A stretch of DNA of 64,000 bases from Roseiarcus sp963806935 (GTDB lineage: Bacteria > Pseudomonadota > Alphaproteobacteria > Rhizobiales > Beijerinckiaceae): the NCBI GenBank assembly GCA_963806935.1, contig CAWEAT010000005.1, forward strand, positions 1 to 64,000, given 5' to 3'. The translations under genes and the position numbers were made by a program. This document shows positions 47,417-55,811 of this stretch, in pieces (the first letter of the stretch is position 1; every line of letters begins with the position of its first letter). The notes beneath the pieces are model-generated. The model ran no database searches. It was not told where the DNA came from and worked only from the letters and a program-made list of their open reading frames with translations.

Positions 47417-49759
47417 CTATGCGGCGGCGACAAAACTGTCCATGACCAGTTTTCGCCCGGCCTTGTCGAAGTCGACGGTCAGCTTGGGCCCGTCGACGGC
47501 GACCACTTCGCCCGGCCCGAATTTGCGGTGAAACACCCGCGTTCCCGGGTGGAAGCTGGAAGAGGACGAGCTATGGCCGTAAGCCGTCCCTTCGATGGTT
47601 GCGCCTGAAGGTCTCGCGGTTCGCGAGCCCCATTCGCCTGCCTCGCGCGATCGCGCCTCGGCGCGGCGCCAGCCGGGCGTGTCATAACGCGAGGCAAACC
47701 CGCTTTCTGGGCCGGTCGGCGGCCGGGAGCCGTAACCTCCGGCCGAACCGGCGAATTCGTCGACCTCGACATGCTCTTCGGGCAATTCCTGGATGAATCG
47801 GGATGGCGCCGACGCCTGCCAGAACCCGCGAACCCGCCGATTGAGAGCGTAGTAAATCCTCGCCTGCTGCCGGGCCCGGGTCAGGCCGACATAGGCAAGC
47901 CTGCGCTCCTCCTCGAGCCCGGCGAGGCCATTGTCGTCCAGCGACCGCTGGTGCGGAAAAAGCCCCTCCTCCCAGCCCGGCAGAAAGACGACGTCGAACT
48001 CGAGCCCCTTCGCCGCATGAAGGGTCATGATCGAGACCCGCTCGCCCTCCTGGCCGCTTTCGGCGTCCATGACCAGCGACACATGCTCGAGAAATGCCTG
48101 AAGATCCGGAAATTCGCTCATCGACCGGACGAGTTCTTTCAGATTGTCGAGCCGGCCGGCCGCATCGGGCGTGCGCTCGGCTTTCCACATGTCGATATAG
48201 CCGCTCTCCTCGAGCACGAGTTGGGCCAGCTCCTCATGCGGAAGCTGGCCCGCCTCTTTGCGCCACCGGCCGAAATCGTCGAGAAGGCGACGCAGGATTT
48301 GCCTTGGACGCGGCTTCAGTTCCTCCGTTTCGACCAGCGCGCGCGCCCCCCGCATGAGGGAGAGCCCGGCGCGACGGCCATATTGATGCAGGGTCGCGAG
48401 CGTCGATTCGCCGAGGCCGCGCCTGGGCTGGTTATAGATGCGCTCGAACGCGAGGTCGTCATCGGGCTGGGCGACGCAGCGCAGATAGGCAAGCGCGTCG
48501 CGTATTTCCGCACGCTCGTAGAATCGAGGACCGCCGATGACCTTGTAGGGGAGCCCGAGCGCGATGAACCGCTCCTCGAATTCGCGCATCTGGAACGAGG
48601 CGCGCACCAGGATCGCGATCTCGTTCAGCGAGACGCCCTTGTGCTGGAACGCCTCGATCTCCTCGCCGACCATCCTTGCTTCTTCCTGGGCGTCCGATGA
48701 TTCGGCGACCTTCGGCCGGTCGCCCAGCGGCTTGTCGGTGAACAGCGTTTTTCCCAACCGGCCGCGGTTGTGCGCAATCAGCCCGGAAGCGACCGCGAGA
48801 ATGTGGCCGCAGGAGCGATAGTTTCGCTCGAGCCTGATCACTTTCGCGCCGGGGAAATCCCGCTCGAACCTAAGGATGTTTTCGACGTCCGCGCCGCGCC
48901 ACGCGTAAATCGACTGATCGTCGTCGCCAACGCAGCACAGATTGCCGTTGGTCCCGGCGAGGAGGCGGAGCCAGAGATATTGAACGACGTTGGTGTCCTG
49001 GTACTCGTCCACCAGGATGTAGCGGAACCGGCGCCGGAACGCGGCGAGAATGTCGCCGTGCTCGCGCAGGAGCCTGAGCGGCTCGAGCAGGAGATCGCCG
49101 AAATCGACCGCGTTGAGCGCTTTCAGACGGGCCTGGTAGCTTTCATAAAGTCCCGAGGACCGGCCCCCGGCGAAACCGGCGGCCTCGCTCGGCGAAACAT
49201 GCCCGGGATCGACGCCCCGGTTCTTCCAGCCGTCGATGAGATTGGCGAGAGCTCGCGCCGGCCAGCGCTTTTCGTCGAGATTTTCCGCTTGCAGGAGCTG
49301 CTTGAGCAGGCGCAGCTGATCGTCGGAGTCGAGGATGGTGAAATTGGGTCTCAAGCCCACCAGCTCGGCGTGCATGCGCAGGATCTTGGCGCCGATCGAA
49401 TGGAATGTGCCGAGCCAGGGCGTGCCCTGCTCAGACCCGGTCAGCGCGCCGACCCGCACCCGCATCTCGCGCGCCGCCTTATTGGTGAAAGTCACCGCCA
49501 GGATCTCATGCGCGCGAGCGCGGCCGGTGGCGATGAGATGAGCGATCCGGGAGGTCAGGACGCGCGTCTTGCCGACGCCGGCGCCAGCGAGAATGAGGAC
49601 GGGCCCGTCGAGCGCCTCAACCGCGCGCCGCTGCTCTTCGTTCAAGCCATCGAGATAGGACGGATGGCCCTGCGGGCGACGGACGAGCCGGCTCGAGCGG
49701 GCGGCGTGCGCAGGCGCCGAGGCGGCTGCCGGCCCGGATGGTTCTGAATCATGCGCCAC
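47417..49759 (-). CDS. UvrD/PcrA-type DNA helicase
   Basis: This 780-residue superfamily 1 helicase unwinds DNA 3' to 5' in repair and replication restart. Motif I is AGAGVGKTRVLTSRIAHLIA (the usual middle Ser/Thr/Asn is Val). Motif II is YILVDEYQDTNVVQYLW, motif III CVGDDDQSIYAWRGAD, and motif VI is in LAYVGLTRARQQARIYYA. The C-terminal Tudor-like tail (GTRVFHRKFGPGEVVAVDGP) marks PcrA/UvrD-type proteins that touch RNA polymerase. uvrD and pcrA cannot be told apart here. The gene stands alone. Confidence 0.9.
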   Translation of the reverse strand: MAHDSEPSGPAAASAPAHAARSSRLVRRPQGHPSYLDGLNEEQRRAVEALDGPVLILAGAGVGKTRVLTSRIAHLIATGRARAHEILAVTFTNKAAREMRVRVGALTGSEQGTPWLGTFHSIGAKILRMHAELVGLRPNFTILDSDDQLRLLKQLLQAENLDEKRWPARALANLIDGWKNRGVDPGHVSPSEAAGFAGGRSSGLYESYQARLKALNAVDFGDLLLEPLRLLREHGDILAAFRRRFRYILVDEYQDTNVVQYLWLRLLAGTNGNLCCVGDDDQSIYAWRGADVENILRFERDFPGAKVIRLERNYRSCGHILAVASGLIAHNRGRLGKTLFTDKPLGDRPKVAESSDAQEEARMVGEEIEAFQHKGVSLNEIAILVRASFQMREFEERFIALGLPYKVIGGPRFYERAEIRDALAYLRCVAQPDDDLAFERIYNQPRRGLGESTLATLHQYGRRAGLSLMRGARALVETEELKPRPRQILRRLLDDFGRWRKEAGQLPHEELAQLVLEESGYIDMWKAERTPDAAGRLDNLKELVRSMSEFPDLQAFLEHVSLVMDAESGQEGERVSIMTLHAAKGLEFDVVFLPGWEEGLFPHQRSLDDNGLAGLEEERRLAYVGLTRARQQARIYYALNRRVRGFWQASAPSRFIQELPEEHVEVDEFAGSAGGYGSRPPTGPESGFASRYDTPGWRRAEARSREAGEWGSRTARPSGATIEGTAYGHSSSSSSFHPGTRVFHRKFGPGEVVAVDGPKLTVDFDKAGRKLVMDSFVAAA

Positions 49760-49844
49760 GAATTCGAATCATGCGCCGGCCGGCTGCGCTGTGCAACCTG
49801 AAACGCGAGGCCCCGGGGTCGCGGACGGCGGCGCGAGGACGCCG

Positions 49845-50778
49845 CTAGTTCCAGCCGTTGATCTGCACCATGGCCGGGGTCAGGATCGCCGCGAACAGGC
49901 CGGGCAGGAAGAACAGGATCATCGGCACGGTGAGGGTCGGCGGCAGCGCCGCGGCCTTCTTCTCCGCGGCGGTCATGCGCTGGTCGCGGCTCTCCTGGCT
50001 CAACACCCGGAGCGCGGCGCCGAGCGGCGTGCCATAGCGCTCCGACTGCGAAAGGACGGTCGTCAGCGAGCGGATCGACTCCAGTCCAGTTCGCAGGCCG
50101 AGATTTTCAAAGGCGATCCGCCGCTCGGCCAGATAGGACATTTCGGCGGCGAGCAGTCCCATTTCCTCGGCCATCGAGACGCTTTCGATGCCGATCTCCT
50201 GACTGACCTTGCGCACCGCATGTTCGATCGACATGCCGGATTCGGCGCAAATCAGCATCAGATCGAGGGTATTGGGGAACGCCCGCTCGAGTTCCTTCTT
50301 CCGCTTGACGGTCTTGTTGCGCAGAAAGAGCTCGGGCGCCTTGATGCCGAGGTAGCTTGCGGCGATTGCAACGCCGATCTTGACCATCACCGGTTGATTC
50401 CACTTGATGATGGCGAATTCATAGATGGCGACGGCGAGGAAAAAGGCGATCGGGGCCGCCAGGCGAAAGGCCAAAAAGGCGTATTCCGCTCCCGCGCCGC
50501 GATAGCCGGCCATCGCCAACTGGATCTTTGCCTTTTCGGTGCTGAGCCAGCTCGTAAGGTTGAGGGTCTCGACCAGCTGCTTGACGAGGCCGCTCGGCCT
50601 CACCCGGAGCGGGGTCTTGCTCTGAGCCGCCTGCAGGCGCTCGCGTTCGCGCGCCCTTATCCGCTCGCGCTCCGAGCTCACCGCCTTGATGCGGCGCGAC
50701 AATGTGTCCGGCTGGAGCCAGGGCATCGCTGCCGTGAGCACCGTCGCGGCCGAGCCGATCGCCGCGAACCGCGTTCGC
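49845..50778 (-). pseudogene. tadC: TadC, N-terminus lost by fusion to the tadB remnant
   Basis: A T2SF-domain inner-membrane platform protein of the Tad/Flp pilus. The reading from about 50778 includes TAAMPWLQPDTLSRRIKAVS, RAFPNTLDLMLICAESGMSI and AVRKVSQEIGIESVSMAEEM, then the C-terminal helix LPPTLTVPMILFFLPGLFAA. The body of the protein is present, but the first 15-20 residues with the start codon are missing: upstream sequence passes directly into the tadB remnant in another frame. Only an internal ATG at 50741 is left. TadC should work with TadB and the ATPase TadA, which is absent. Confidence 0.8.
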
Positions 50779-50784
50779 GCAACA

Positions 50785-51378
50785 CGCGGGAAAGATTCCC
50801 CATCGCCTCGGAAAGATTGCCGCCCGACTTCCCCTGGATGGCGATGACAATCGAAAAGAAATTTGTTTCCGTGATCGGAACCCGCTGGGCCATCCGCTCG
50901 ACGGCTTCCGGCAAGGTCATGCCGAGCGAAAGCGATTCGACAACCCGGCGAAACTCCGACTTTACAGGCATCGGGCTTTCAGCCGCGGCGATCCGGATCG
51001 TATCGCCAAGCGGCAGGCCCGACTTGATGCCGCGCACGATGATGTCGATTGCGGTCGGAAAGTTGGCGATGAACTTGTTGATGCGACGGATGCGCAGGCG
51101 CGCGAGGGTGAGCTGCGGCAGGCCGATCGTGCCGGTCACGCCGATGAGGAGCGTCAACAACGCGCTTTTCGACTCGATGTAGGTAAAGGCGCTGAGAAGC
51201 AGGCCGAGAATGACGCTGCCAATCCAATACTGCTGCGTGGTGATCGAGAGTCCCGCCTGATCGATTCGGGTCGCCAGGCTGACCCGCTGCTTTCCTTTCC
51301 TTTCGATATCGCGCAGGCCATCGGCGATCTGCTTCTTGCGCACCGCGCGGTCGACGCTCGCGGCCACATTCTGCGCGC
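50785..51378 (-). pseudogene. tadB: TadB internal fragment
   Basis: The reading DRAVRKKQIADGLRDIERKG, then LPQLTLARLRIRRINKFIAN, FPTAIDIIVRGIKSGLPLGD and GKSGGNLSEAMGNLSRVLR, is the middle of TadB (T2SF domain with one helix pair). The N-terminal membrane part and the C-terminal 40-50 residues are missing. The 5' side joins the truncated cpaE, and the 3' side joins tadC. Two deletions of coding sequence are therefore needed, in addition to loss of tadA/cpaF, which normally stands between cpaE and tadB. Confidence 0.8.
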
Positions 51379-52118
51379 CGCCAGAAGACTGAGATGGTCG
51401 CCGCACTTGGAGAGCAGCCGCTCCACCAGCACGGTGTCGACGCGTTCCGGGGCGAACACTGCCTCTGCGACGCCCTGAGGCGGGTCCTGATTGTAATCCA
51501 GTCCTGCGGTTCCAAACGCCAGATCGAAGTCGGCGATGATCGTCGCCATTTCGGTCAGCGAGGCGAGAGTCCACGCCAGATTGTGAGCCACCGTCGAGGC
51601 TCCGACGCCACCCTTGGGCGCCGACGACCGCGATTCACCCGTCCCAGCGACTTCGCGCCCGGCACGCTGAACAGCTGGGACATCGCCTGGACGAAGTCCA
51701 CGACGCCAAACGGCGCCACCAGATATTCGCTGACCCCGCGGGCGATCAGCTGGCGATAGAGAACGATGTCGTTGAGCTTGCCGAGGACGACCACCTTGGT
51801 CCCGGCGTCGCAAAATTGGGCCAGCTCCTCGAGTTGCCCGAGCAGCGCGTCGCGGCCTGCTGGAGCCTCGAGCACAACCGCGTTCGGCGTCGGCGCGCTT
51901 TTATAGGCTTCGACCGCGGCCGGCGCGCCGCCCATGTTCAGCTTCACATGCGCCTTGGCCATTCTGCGATCGGTCATGGCGGAGCCGACGACGGCAGCGA
52001 GATCGGGCGATTCGCAGAACGCCTGGATCGATACACGCGGCACCGGATCGATCTGCGCGACCGGACGATCGGTCGGCGGCCCGTCGTCGATTCCGTTGCC
52101 AGCGGAAAGCGCCCTCAT
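51376..52118 (-). pseudogene. cpaE: CpaE/TadZ N-terminal part, truncated and frameshifted
   Basis: The N-terminal receiver-like domain starts near RVSIQAFCESPDLAAVVGSA. After two one-base additions near 51648 (AA for A) and 51633 (CCC for CC), the ParA-type P-loop GAKGGVGASTVAHNLAW and IIADFDLAFGTAGLDYNQDP follow. The reading then stops matching after LLSKCGDHLSLLAA, where it runs into tadB. About the last third of the protein is gone. CpaE localises the pilus machine at the pole. The two indels lie in short base runs; the deletion does not. Confidence 0.8.
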
Positions 52119-52122
52119 GGAT

Positions 52123-52240
52123 TCACTGTCCCCCGCCCACGTGCGTCCCGATGGGAACGAGCACCGTGTCTTTCCACTGCGTGCCCGGGTACTGGCCGTT
52201 GCGGACGGCCTCGATGGCTCGGGTGCGCATTTCGACGTCG
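52123..52240 (-). pseudogene. C-terminal fragment of a CpaD-like pilus protein
   Basis: About 38 codons read VEMRTRAIEAVRNGQYPGTQ and WKDTVLVPIGTHVGGGQ, then TGA. The Tyr/Asp-Pro-Gly-Thr and W blocks with a Gly-rich end resemble CpaD C-termini, and the position directly upstream of cpaE is where cpaD belongs. Everything before it is missing. Confidence 0.45.
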
Positions 52241-52255
52241 GACGGTCCGAGCGCC

Positions 52256-52430
52256 CCGCTTCTCCACCTTGGCGCGCTCATCCTTTTTCCCGCGCTCATG
52301 GCGCCCTGTCGGCGTCGATGGACCTATTGACCTTTACGATCCCAAATCGCATCTGCAGCAGTCTCGCGCTTGGCTATCTGGTCCTTGCGGCACTACTCCG
52401 CGTTCCGGCCGCGGATATCCTCCTCGATCC
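52256..52430 (+). pseudogene. CpaA-like prepilin peptidase N-terminal fragment, inverted
   Basis: Plus-strand reading gives LILFPALMA, then after a small shift ASMDLLTFTIPNRICSSLAL and GYLVLAALLRVPAADILL. This is the N-terminal helix, metal-site Asp and IPNR block of type IV/Tad prepilin peptidases. It breaks off at about 52430, beside the pilin gene. It is on the opposite strand to the rest of the locus, so an inversion as well as deletion happened. Confidence 0.6.
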
Positions 52431-52440
52431 GTCTTGCGCC

Positions 52441-52604
52441 TTACTTGAGTGTGCCGCCGATTTCGGTGAACACCCTGCTGACCTTCGTGCCGACGGTCGA
52501 CACTGCGGTGATGATGAAGACGGCGGTGAGAGAGGCGATCAGCGCATATTCGATCGCGGTGGCGCCGACTCGTCGGCGGCGAAATTCTTCACGGACTTGA
52601 ACAT
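52441..52604 (-). pseudogene. flp: Flp/Fap type IVb pilin, one-base frameshift
   Basis: From the ATG at 52604 (AGGAG nine bases upstream), the reading starts MFKSVKNFAADES. A base is missing near 52570, and the frame continues GATAIEYALIASLTAVFIIT and AVSTVGTKVSRVFTEIGG. The G/ATAIEY block with Glu5 after the leader cleavage site is the pilin signature. The corrected protein has 54 residues, the normal Flp size. The missing base lies in a G run (GTCGGCG for GTCGGGCG), so sequence error is possible. An IS element sits just upstream. Confidence 0.8.
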
Positions 52605-53232
52605 TATCTGCTCCTGCTGCGAAAACCATCCAGCGCAAACTCGGTTCTCCATGCCGCCCGACACAGGCCGAAAGTATCCTTGCCCGCTTTCAACCTAGGG
52701 GCAGGACTCATTGATCACAGCCAGAATATGACGGCTGCGGCGATGCAGATTGCCGAGAAGTAGGTATGGGCGCAACGGTCGTATCGGGTGTGGATGCGCC
52801 GCCAGTCTTTGAGGCCCGAACATGTTTTCGATGTTATGGCGCTGTTTGTAGAGGACGGCGTCATGGGGTATCGCGGTTTTGCGATTGGCTTTGGAAGGAA
52901 TGCAGGCGGTGATGTGGCGCTTGGCGAGGGCGGCGCGGAACCAGTCGGCGTCGTAACCCTTGTCGGCCAGAAGTTGCTTGGCTTTCGACATGGCGGACAG
53001 CATCAACGCGGCGCCCTTGTAGTCGCTCATCTGCCCCTCGCTTAAGAGCATGACGAGCGGACGTCCGTTACCGTCGCAGACTGCGTGCAGCTTGGAGTTC
53101 AAGCCACCTTTGGTGCGCCCGATACGTCGGGGAACAGGCCCTTTTTTAAAGGAGTTATATACTTGACTCCCTACGCCGATTTTGGGGCGCGGGATTTGCC
53201 GCATTCCTCACAATCAGCAGTACGCCCCAGGC

Positions 53233-53946
53233 CTATTCAGCGATATTGCCCCACGATTTGAAGCCCGCTGCGTCGGAACTAGACGGCGGTCCCATTTTGA
53301 GTGATTCGGGCAACGGCTTCGACCCAACTAATATGAGTAGGACGTTTGGCCGATTCGATGAAAATTGGACTTTTGGTGGAATTGGCCTCCCTTGGTCGTC
53401 GCGGAGGAGATCAGGAGGTCCTTGCCTAGCAACAACTGCATTTTCGTTTAGCACTGAAACCAGCGCCTGCGCTGCACTCAACGCCGGATCGTCCTTGGCT
53501 CCAATAACACTGACGACCACGCCATCAAAGAACACATACGGCGGTAAATTAAGTGGCGCCGTGAAGCGTATCCATTTTGCTTGGTCTAACATAAATCTGA
53601 TTTGGCCAGCCGCCCTTTTCGGCTCAAAGTCTGGTGTGGAAACGACTACGAATGGAATCCCAGCAAATTTTGATAATGCTTTCGCCGTCAGTGTTTGCTC
53701 TAATATCCGCGGAGAAATTGCCCGTTCCAAATCTAGATTTTGTGTTCGTAATGCTTCTGCCTCAAGGGTTAGTTTTGCTATTTCCTCCGTCCGCGCATCC
53801 TCGACCGTTTTCTCAAACGGTCTTGCAAACCAATCGCCAGCAAATTCTAGAAATACCCCAAGTGCAACTATTCCTGCCGCAACAAGTTTGACCCACCAAA
53901 AAATTGTTACCCAAGACGAAGCGTTGGCGACTGCGGAAGAAACCAT
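53233..53946 (-). CDS. Membrane-anchored coiled-coil passenger protein, unknown function
   Basis: The protein has 237 residues. One membrane helix lies near the N-terminus (WVKLVAAGIVALGVFLEFAG, about 18-37). A predicted coiled coil follows (ARTEEIAKLTLEAEALRTQN, about 51-80), then a globular domain with FAGIPFVVVSTPDFEPKRAA and YVFFDGVVVSVIGAKDDPAL, ending near NVLLILVGSKPLPESLKM. I do not recognise the family. The alternating strands and helices could be a Rossmann-like sensor fold. It is the last gene of the IS1595 element, 92 bp after the small basic gene. The start at 53946 is the only ATG near the beginning of the frame. Confidence 0.65.
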   Translation of the reverse strand: MVSSAVANASSWVTIFWWVKLVAAGIVALGVFLEFAGDWFARPFEKTVEDARTEEIAKLTLEAEALRTQNLDLERAISPRILEQTLTAKALSKFAGIPFVVVSTPDFEPKRAAGQIRFMLDQAKWIRFTAPLNLPPYVFFDGVVVSVIGAKDDPALSAAQALVSVLNENAVVARQGPPDLLRDDQGRPIPPKVQFSSNRPNVLLILVGSKPLPESLKMGPPSSSDAAGFKSWGNIAE

Positions 53947-54037
53947 ATACAGAACCCGTATCGTGGACTCTTTTACATATTTTCTCGTGTTACTATGGGC
54001 AGTAATGAAAGTCAGAAAGCTTTATCAGCATAGGCCT

Positions 54038-54202
54038 TCAATTTCTTTTAAGGTCAGACGATAATGACTTCGCTATCTTCTTGGCCTTCGTTTTTCGCTT
54101 CTTCGCCAGTTTCGTTTTTGGCCTCGGCTTGTAGGCCAAGACGACATCCGCGATTGCGTCGAGCGCCTTTGGCACGTTCTCAGGCAATGTCGGCTTCGTC
54201 AT
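54038..54202 (-). CDS. Small basic protein coupled to the IS1595 transposase
   Basis: The protein has 54 residues. The first half (TKPTLPENVPKALDAIADVV) looks folded; the second half is almost all Lys, Arg and Ala (KLAKKRKTKAKKIAKSL), like a histone H1 tail, and should bind nucleic acid. Its ATG at 54202 overlaps the transposase TGA (ATGA), so it is translated with the transposase. A role as a DNA-binding helper in transposition, or in silencing the element, is inference. Confidence 0.6.
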   Translation of the reverse strand: MTKPTLPENVPKALDAIADVVLAYKPRPKTKLAKKRKTKAKKIAKSLSSDLKRN

Positions 54203-55116
54203 TGAATGAGCGCCTTGTAAGTCAGTCGCTTTCCGGCCGTGCCGTCCACGAAGCTGTCGAGCCGCGTCAGGGTATGATTCTTGACGTTGCCCTCGTTAAG
54301 CCGAAACGCAAATTCGTCAACGTAGCGGTCCAAGTGCTTCGGGCTGACGTGATGATAGACGCCGATCAGGCCGCGCTTCAAGACGGCAAAGACGCTTTCG
54401 ATGCCGTTGGTCGTCACGTTCTCGCGGACGTACTCGCCGTCGCCGTGGTTAACCGTATAGTGGTCATAGCCGGAAAAGTGGATGCCAGAATATGCGCCGC
54501 TTTCATCGGTGTGGAGCGTCGAACCAACCTCCACATGCCGCTCGATAACGGCTTGGACCGTCGCCCTGTCCACGCCGTCGATAGGCATGGCGACCGTTCG
54601 TCCGCCGCGCTCGCGCATCCCGATAACCGGCGTCTTGCCGACCGTCCCACGACCGGCCTTGAGCTTCTTGGACTCGTGCTTGTTCGTTTCTTTGCCGCCG
54701 ACGAAGGTTTCATCGATTTCGACGATGCCTTGCAGCATGTCGAGCTTCGATCCGCATGCCTCGCGAAGGCGCTGAAGGACGAACCACGCCGACTTTTGCG
54801 TGATCCCGATTTCCTTGGCGAGTTGCATGGACGAAATGCCTTTGCGGGCCGTCACGAGCAGATACATCGCGTAAATCCACTTATGCAGCGGAACGTGCGA
54901 CCGCTCAAAAATGGTCCCGGTGCGAACAGTGAAGTCCTCTTTGCACTGGTTGCAGCGATAGAATCCGTCCTTGCGGACTGCAACGCGGTCGCCAAACCCG
55001 CAAACCGGGCATCGCGGACCGTTCGGCCAAAGGCGACCTTCCAGATAGACCCGCGCCGTCTCTTGGTCGGGGAACATCTCGAAAAGCTGGAAGGTGGAAA
55101 TTGTGCTCTTGGACAT
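54199..55116 (-). CDS. IS1595-family transposase
   Basis: The protein has 305 residues. The N-terminal zinc ribbon is RCPVCGFGDRVAVRKDGFYR followed by CNQCKEDFTVRTGTIFE. A helix-turn-helix region follows (SSMQLAKEIGITQKSAWFVL). The DDE/DDN core (ISXO2-like) has GIVEIDETFVGGKETNKHES, TLHTDESGAYSGI and NGIESVFAVLKRGLIGVYHH. All catalytic blocks and zinc cysteines are intact. It lies next to the right end of the element, reads toward its other genes, and is coupled to the small basic gene. Confidence 0.92.
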   Translation of the reverse strand: MSKSTISTFQLFEMFPDQETARVYLEGRLWPNGPRCPVCGFGDRVAVRKDGFYRCNQCKEDFTVRTGTIFERSHVPLHKWIYAMYLLVTARKGISSMQLAKEIGITQKSAWFVLQRLREACGSKLDMLQGIVEIDETFVGGKETNKHESKKLKAGRGTVGKTPVIGMRERGGRTVAMPIDGVDRATVQAVIERHVEVGSTLHTDESGAYSGIHFSGYDHYTVNHGDGEYVRENVTTNGIESVFAVLKRGLIGVYHHVSPKHLDRYVDEFAFRLNEGNVKNHTLTRLDSFVDGTAGKRLTYKALIQ

Positions 55117-55618
55117 CGCGCAACCCCTTGGCTACGCGCTGAAAATCGCATAAAATTAGCAGGGAGTCAAGTATATAATTCCCTTTTTTAAAAGGCTGGC
55201 GGCGGTGCGATGCGCCTTTAGATGCGTGGCGTCGATCATGACCCGCTCGGGATTGCGGCCCCTGTGCGCCAACGCTGCGAAAATCTTGTTGAACACCCCC
55301 AGACGGCTCCAACGAACAAACCGATTGTAGATCGTCTTGTGCGGACCATACTCAGGCGGGGCGTCGCGCCAACGAAGCCCATTCTTGATCACAAAAACAA
55401 TCGCGCTCACGATCCGACGGTCGTCCACTCGCGCGACGCCATGCGACAGCGGAAAATACCGCTCAATCCGACGCATCTGAGCCTGAGACAATAAGAACAA
55501 ATCAGTCATAGGCAAGCCTCCCAGCCTCGCCTATGAATCAGCCAATCCACCCCCGCGCAAGAATTTTAATAGGTCCTGAGCCTAGTTAATTCCCGTCTCG
55601 GCAAATGGGCTGAGTGAT

Positions 55619-55639
55619 TTAAGTTAAGCTGGTGGTTAA
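55619..55639 (-). promoter_or_regulatory. CtrA-like site in the former flp upstream region
   Basis: On the minus strand this reads CTTAACCACCAGCTTAACTT, with three TTAA blocks (55619-55622, 55624-55627, 55636-55639). TTAACCAC resembles the CtrA half-site TTAACCAT. The outer pair spacing is 8, while the full CtrA consensus has 7, so this is a near match. Flp pilin genes in alphaproteobacteria are often under CtrA. The IS element now separates this site from flp by 2.9 kb. Confidence 0.3.
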
Positions 55640-55811
55640 GTCGTGCATAAGGAGGTATAAAACATTGTCGGAGCCAGTTTAAAGCATATTGACGCCTCGA
55701 GACCTTGACCATCGCCCGGACAATATCCGGTTCACTCCTCCTTATATTGCGAAGTGACGGCGACGAGCGCCGCTCCTGGCGTGGCGACGGGATGCGCGCT
55801 TATTGCGGCGG

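Larger units (their letters stand above)
53152..55182 (-). mobile_element. IS1595-family element with passenger genes
   Basis: This element is 2031 bp. Its 22-bp inverted repeats start GGAGTTATATAC at 53152 and GGAATTATATAC inward from 55182, differ at one base, and both continue TTGACTCCCT. It is flanked by the 10-bp direct repeat CTTTTTTAAA at 53142-53151 and 55183-55192, of which 8 bp would be the usual duplication. It holds a transposase, a coupled small basic protein and a 237-residue membrane protein. The passenger side is AT-richer than the chromosome. With both ends, the repeat and the transposase intact it looks recent and possibly active. Confidence 0.9.
52695..55515 (-). pseudogene. 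IS5-family transposase (orfA/orfB), split by the IS1595 insertion
   Basis: The first part (55515 to about 55183) reads LSQAQMRRIERYFPLSHGVA, VFVIKNGLRWRDAPPEYGP and MIDATHLKAHRTAASLLKKG. The second part (about 53151 to 52695) reads PRRIGRTKGGLNSKLHAVCD, LLADKGYDADWFRAAL and AIPHDAVLYKQRHNIENMFG. These are the DDE blocks of IS427-type transposases, normally joined by programmed -1 frameshifting. The A AAA AAG slippery run is exactly where the IS1595 element entered. The stop codon (TAG) is formed by the CTAG target repeat outside the element. Confidence 0.85.
52699..55581 (-). mobile_element. IS5-family (IS427-like) element, interrupted by an IS1595 element
   Basis: The ends are GGGCAGGAC at 52699 and, inward on the other strand, GCTCAGGACC from 55581, flanked by the 4-bp direct repeat CTAG (52695-52698 and 55582-55585), which fits the YTAR target duplication of IS5 relatives. 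Without the inserted 2.04 kb the element is about 842 bp, the right size for the IS427 group. It lies between flp and the flp upstream region. Confidence 0.82.
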
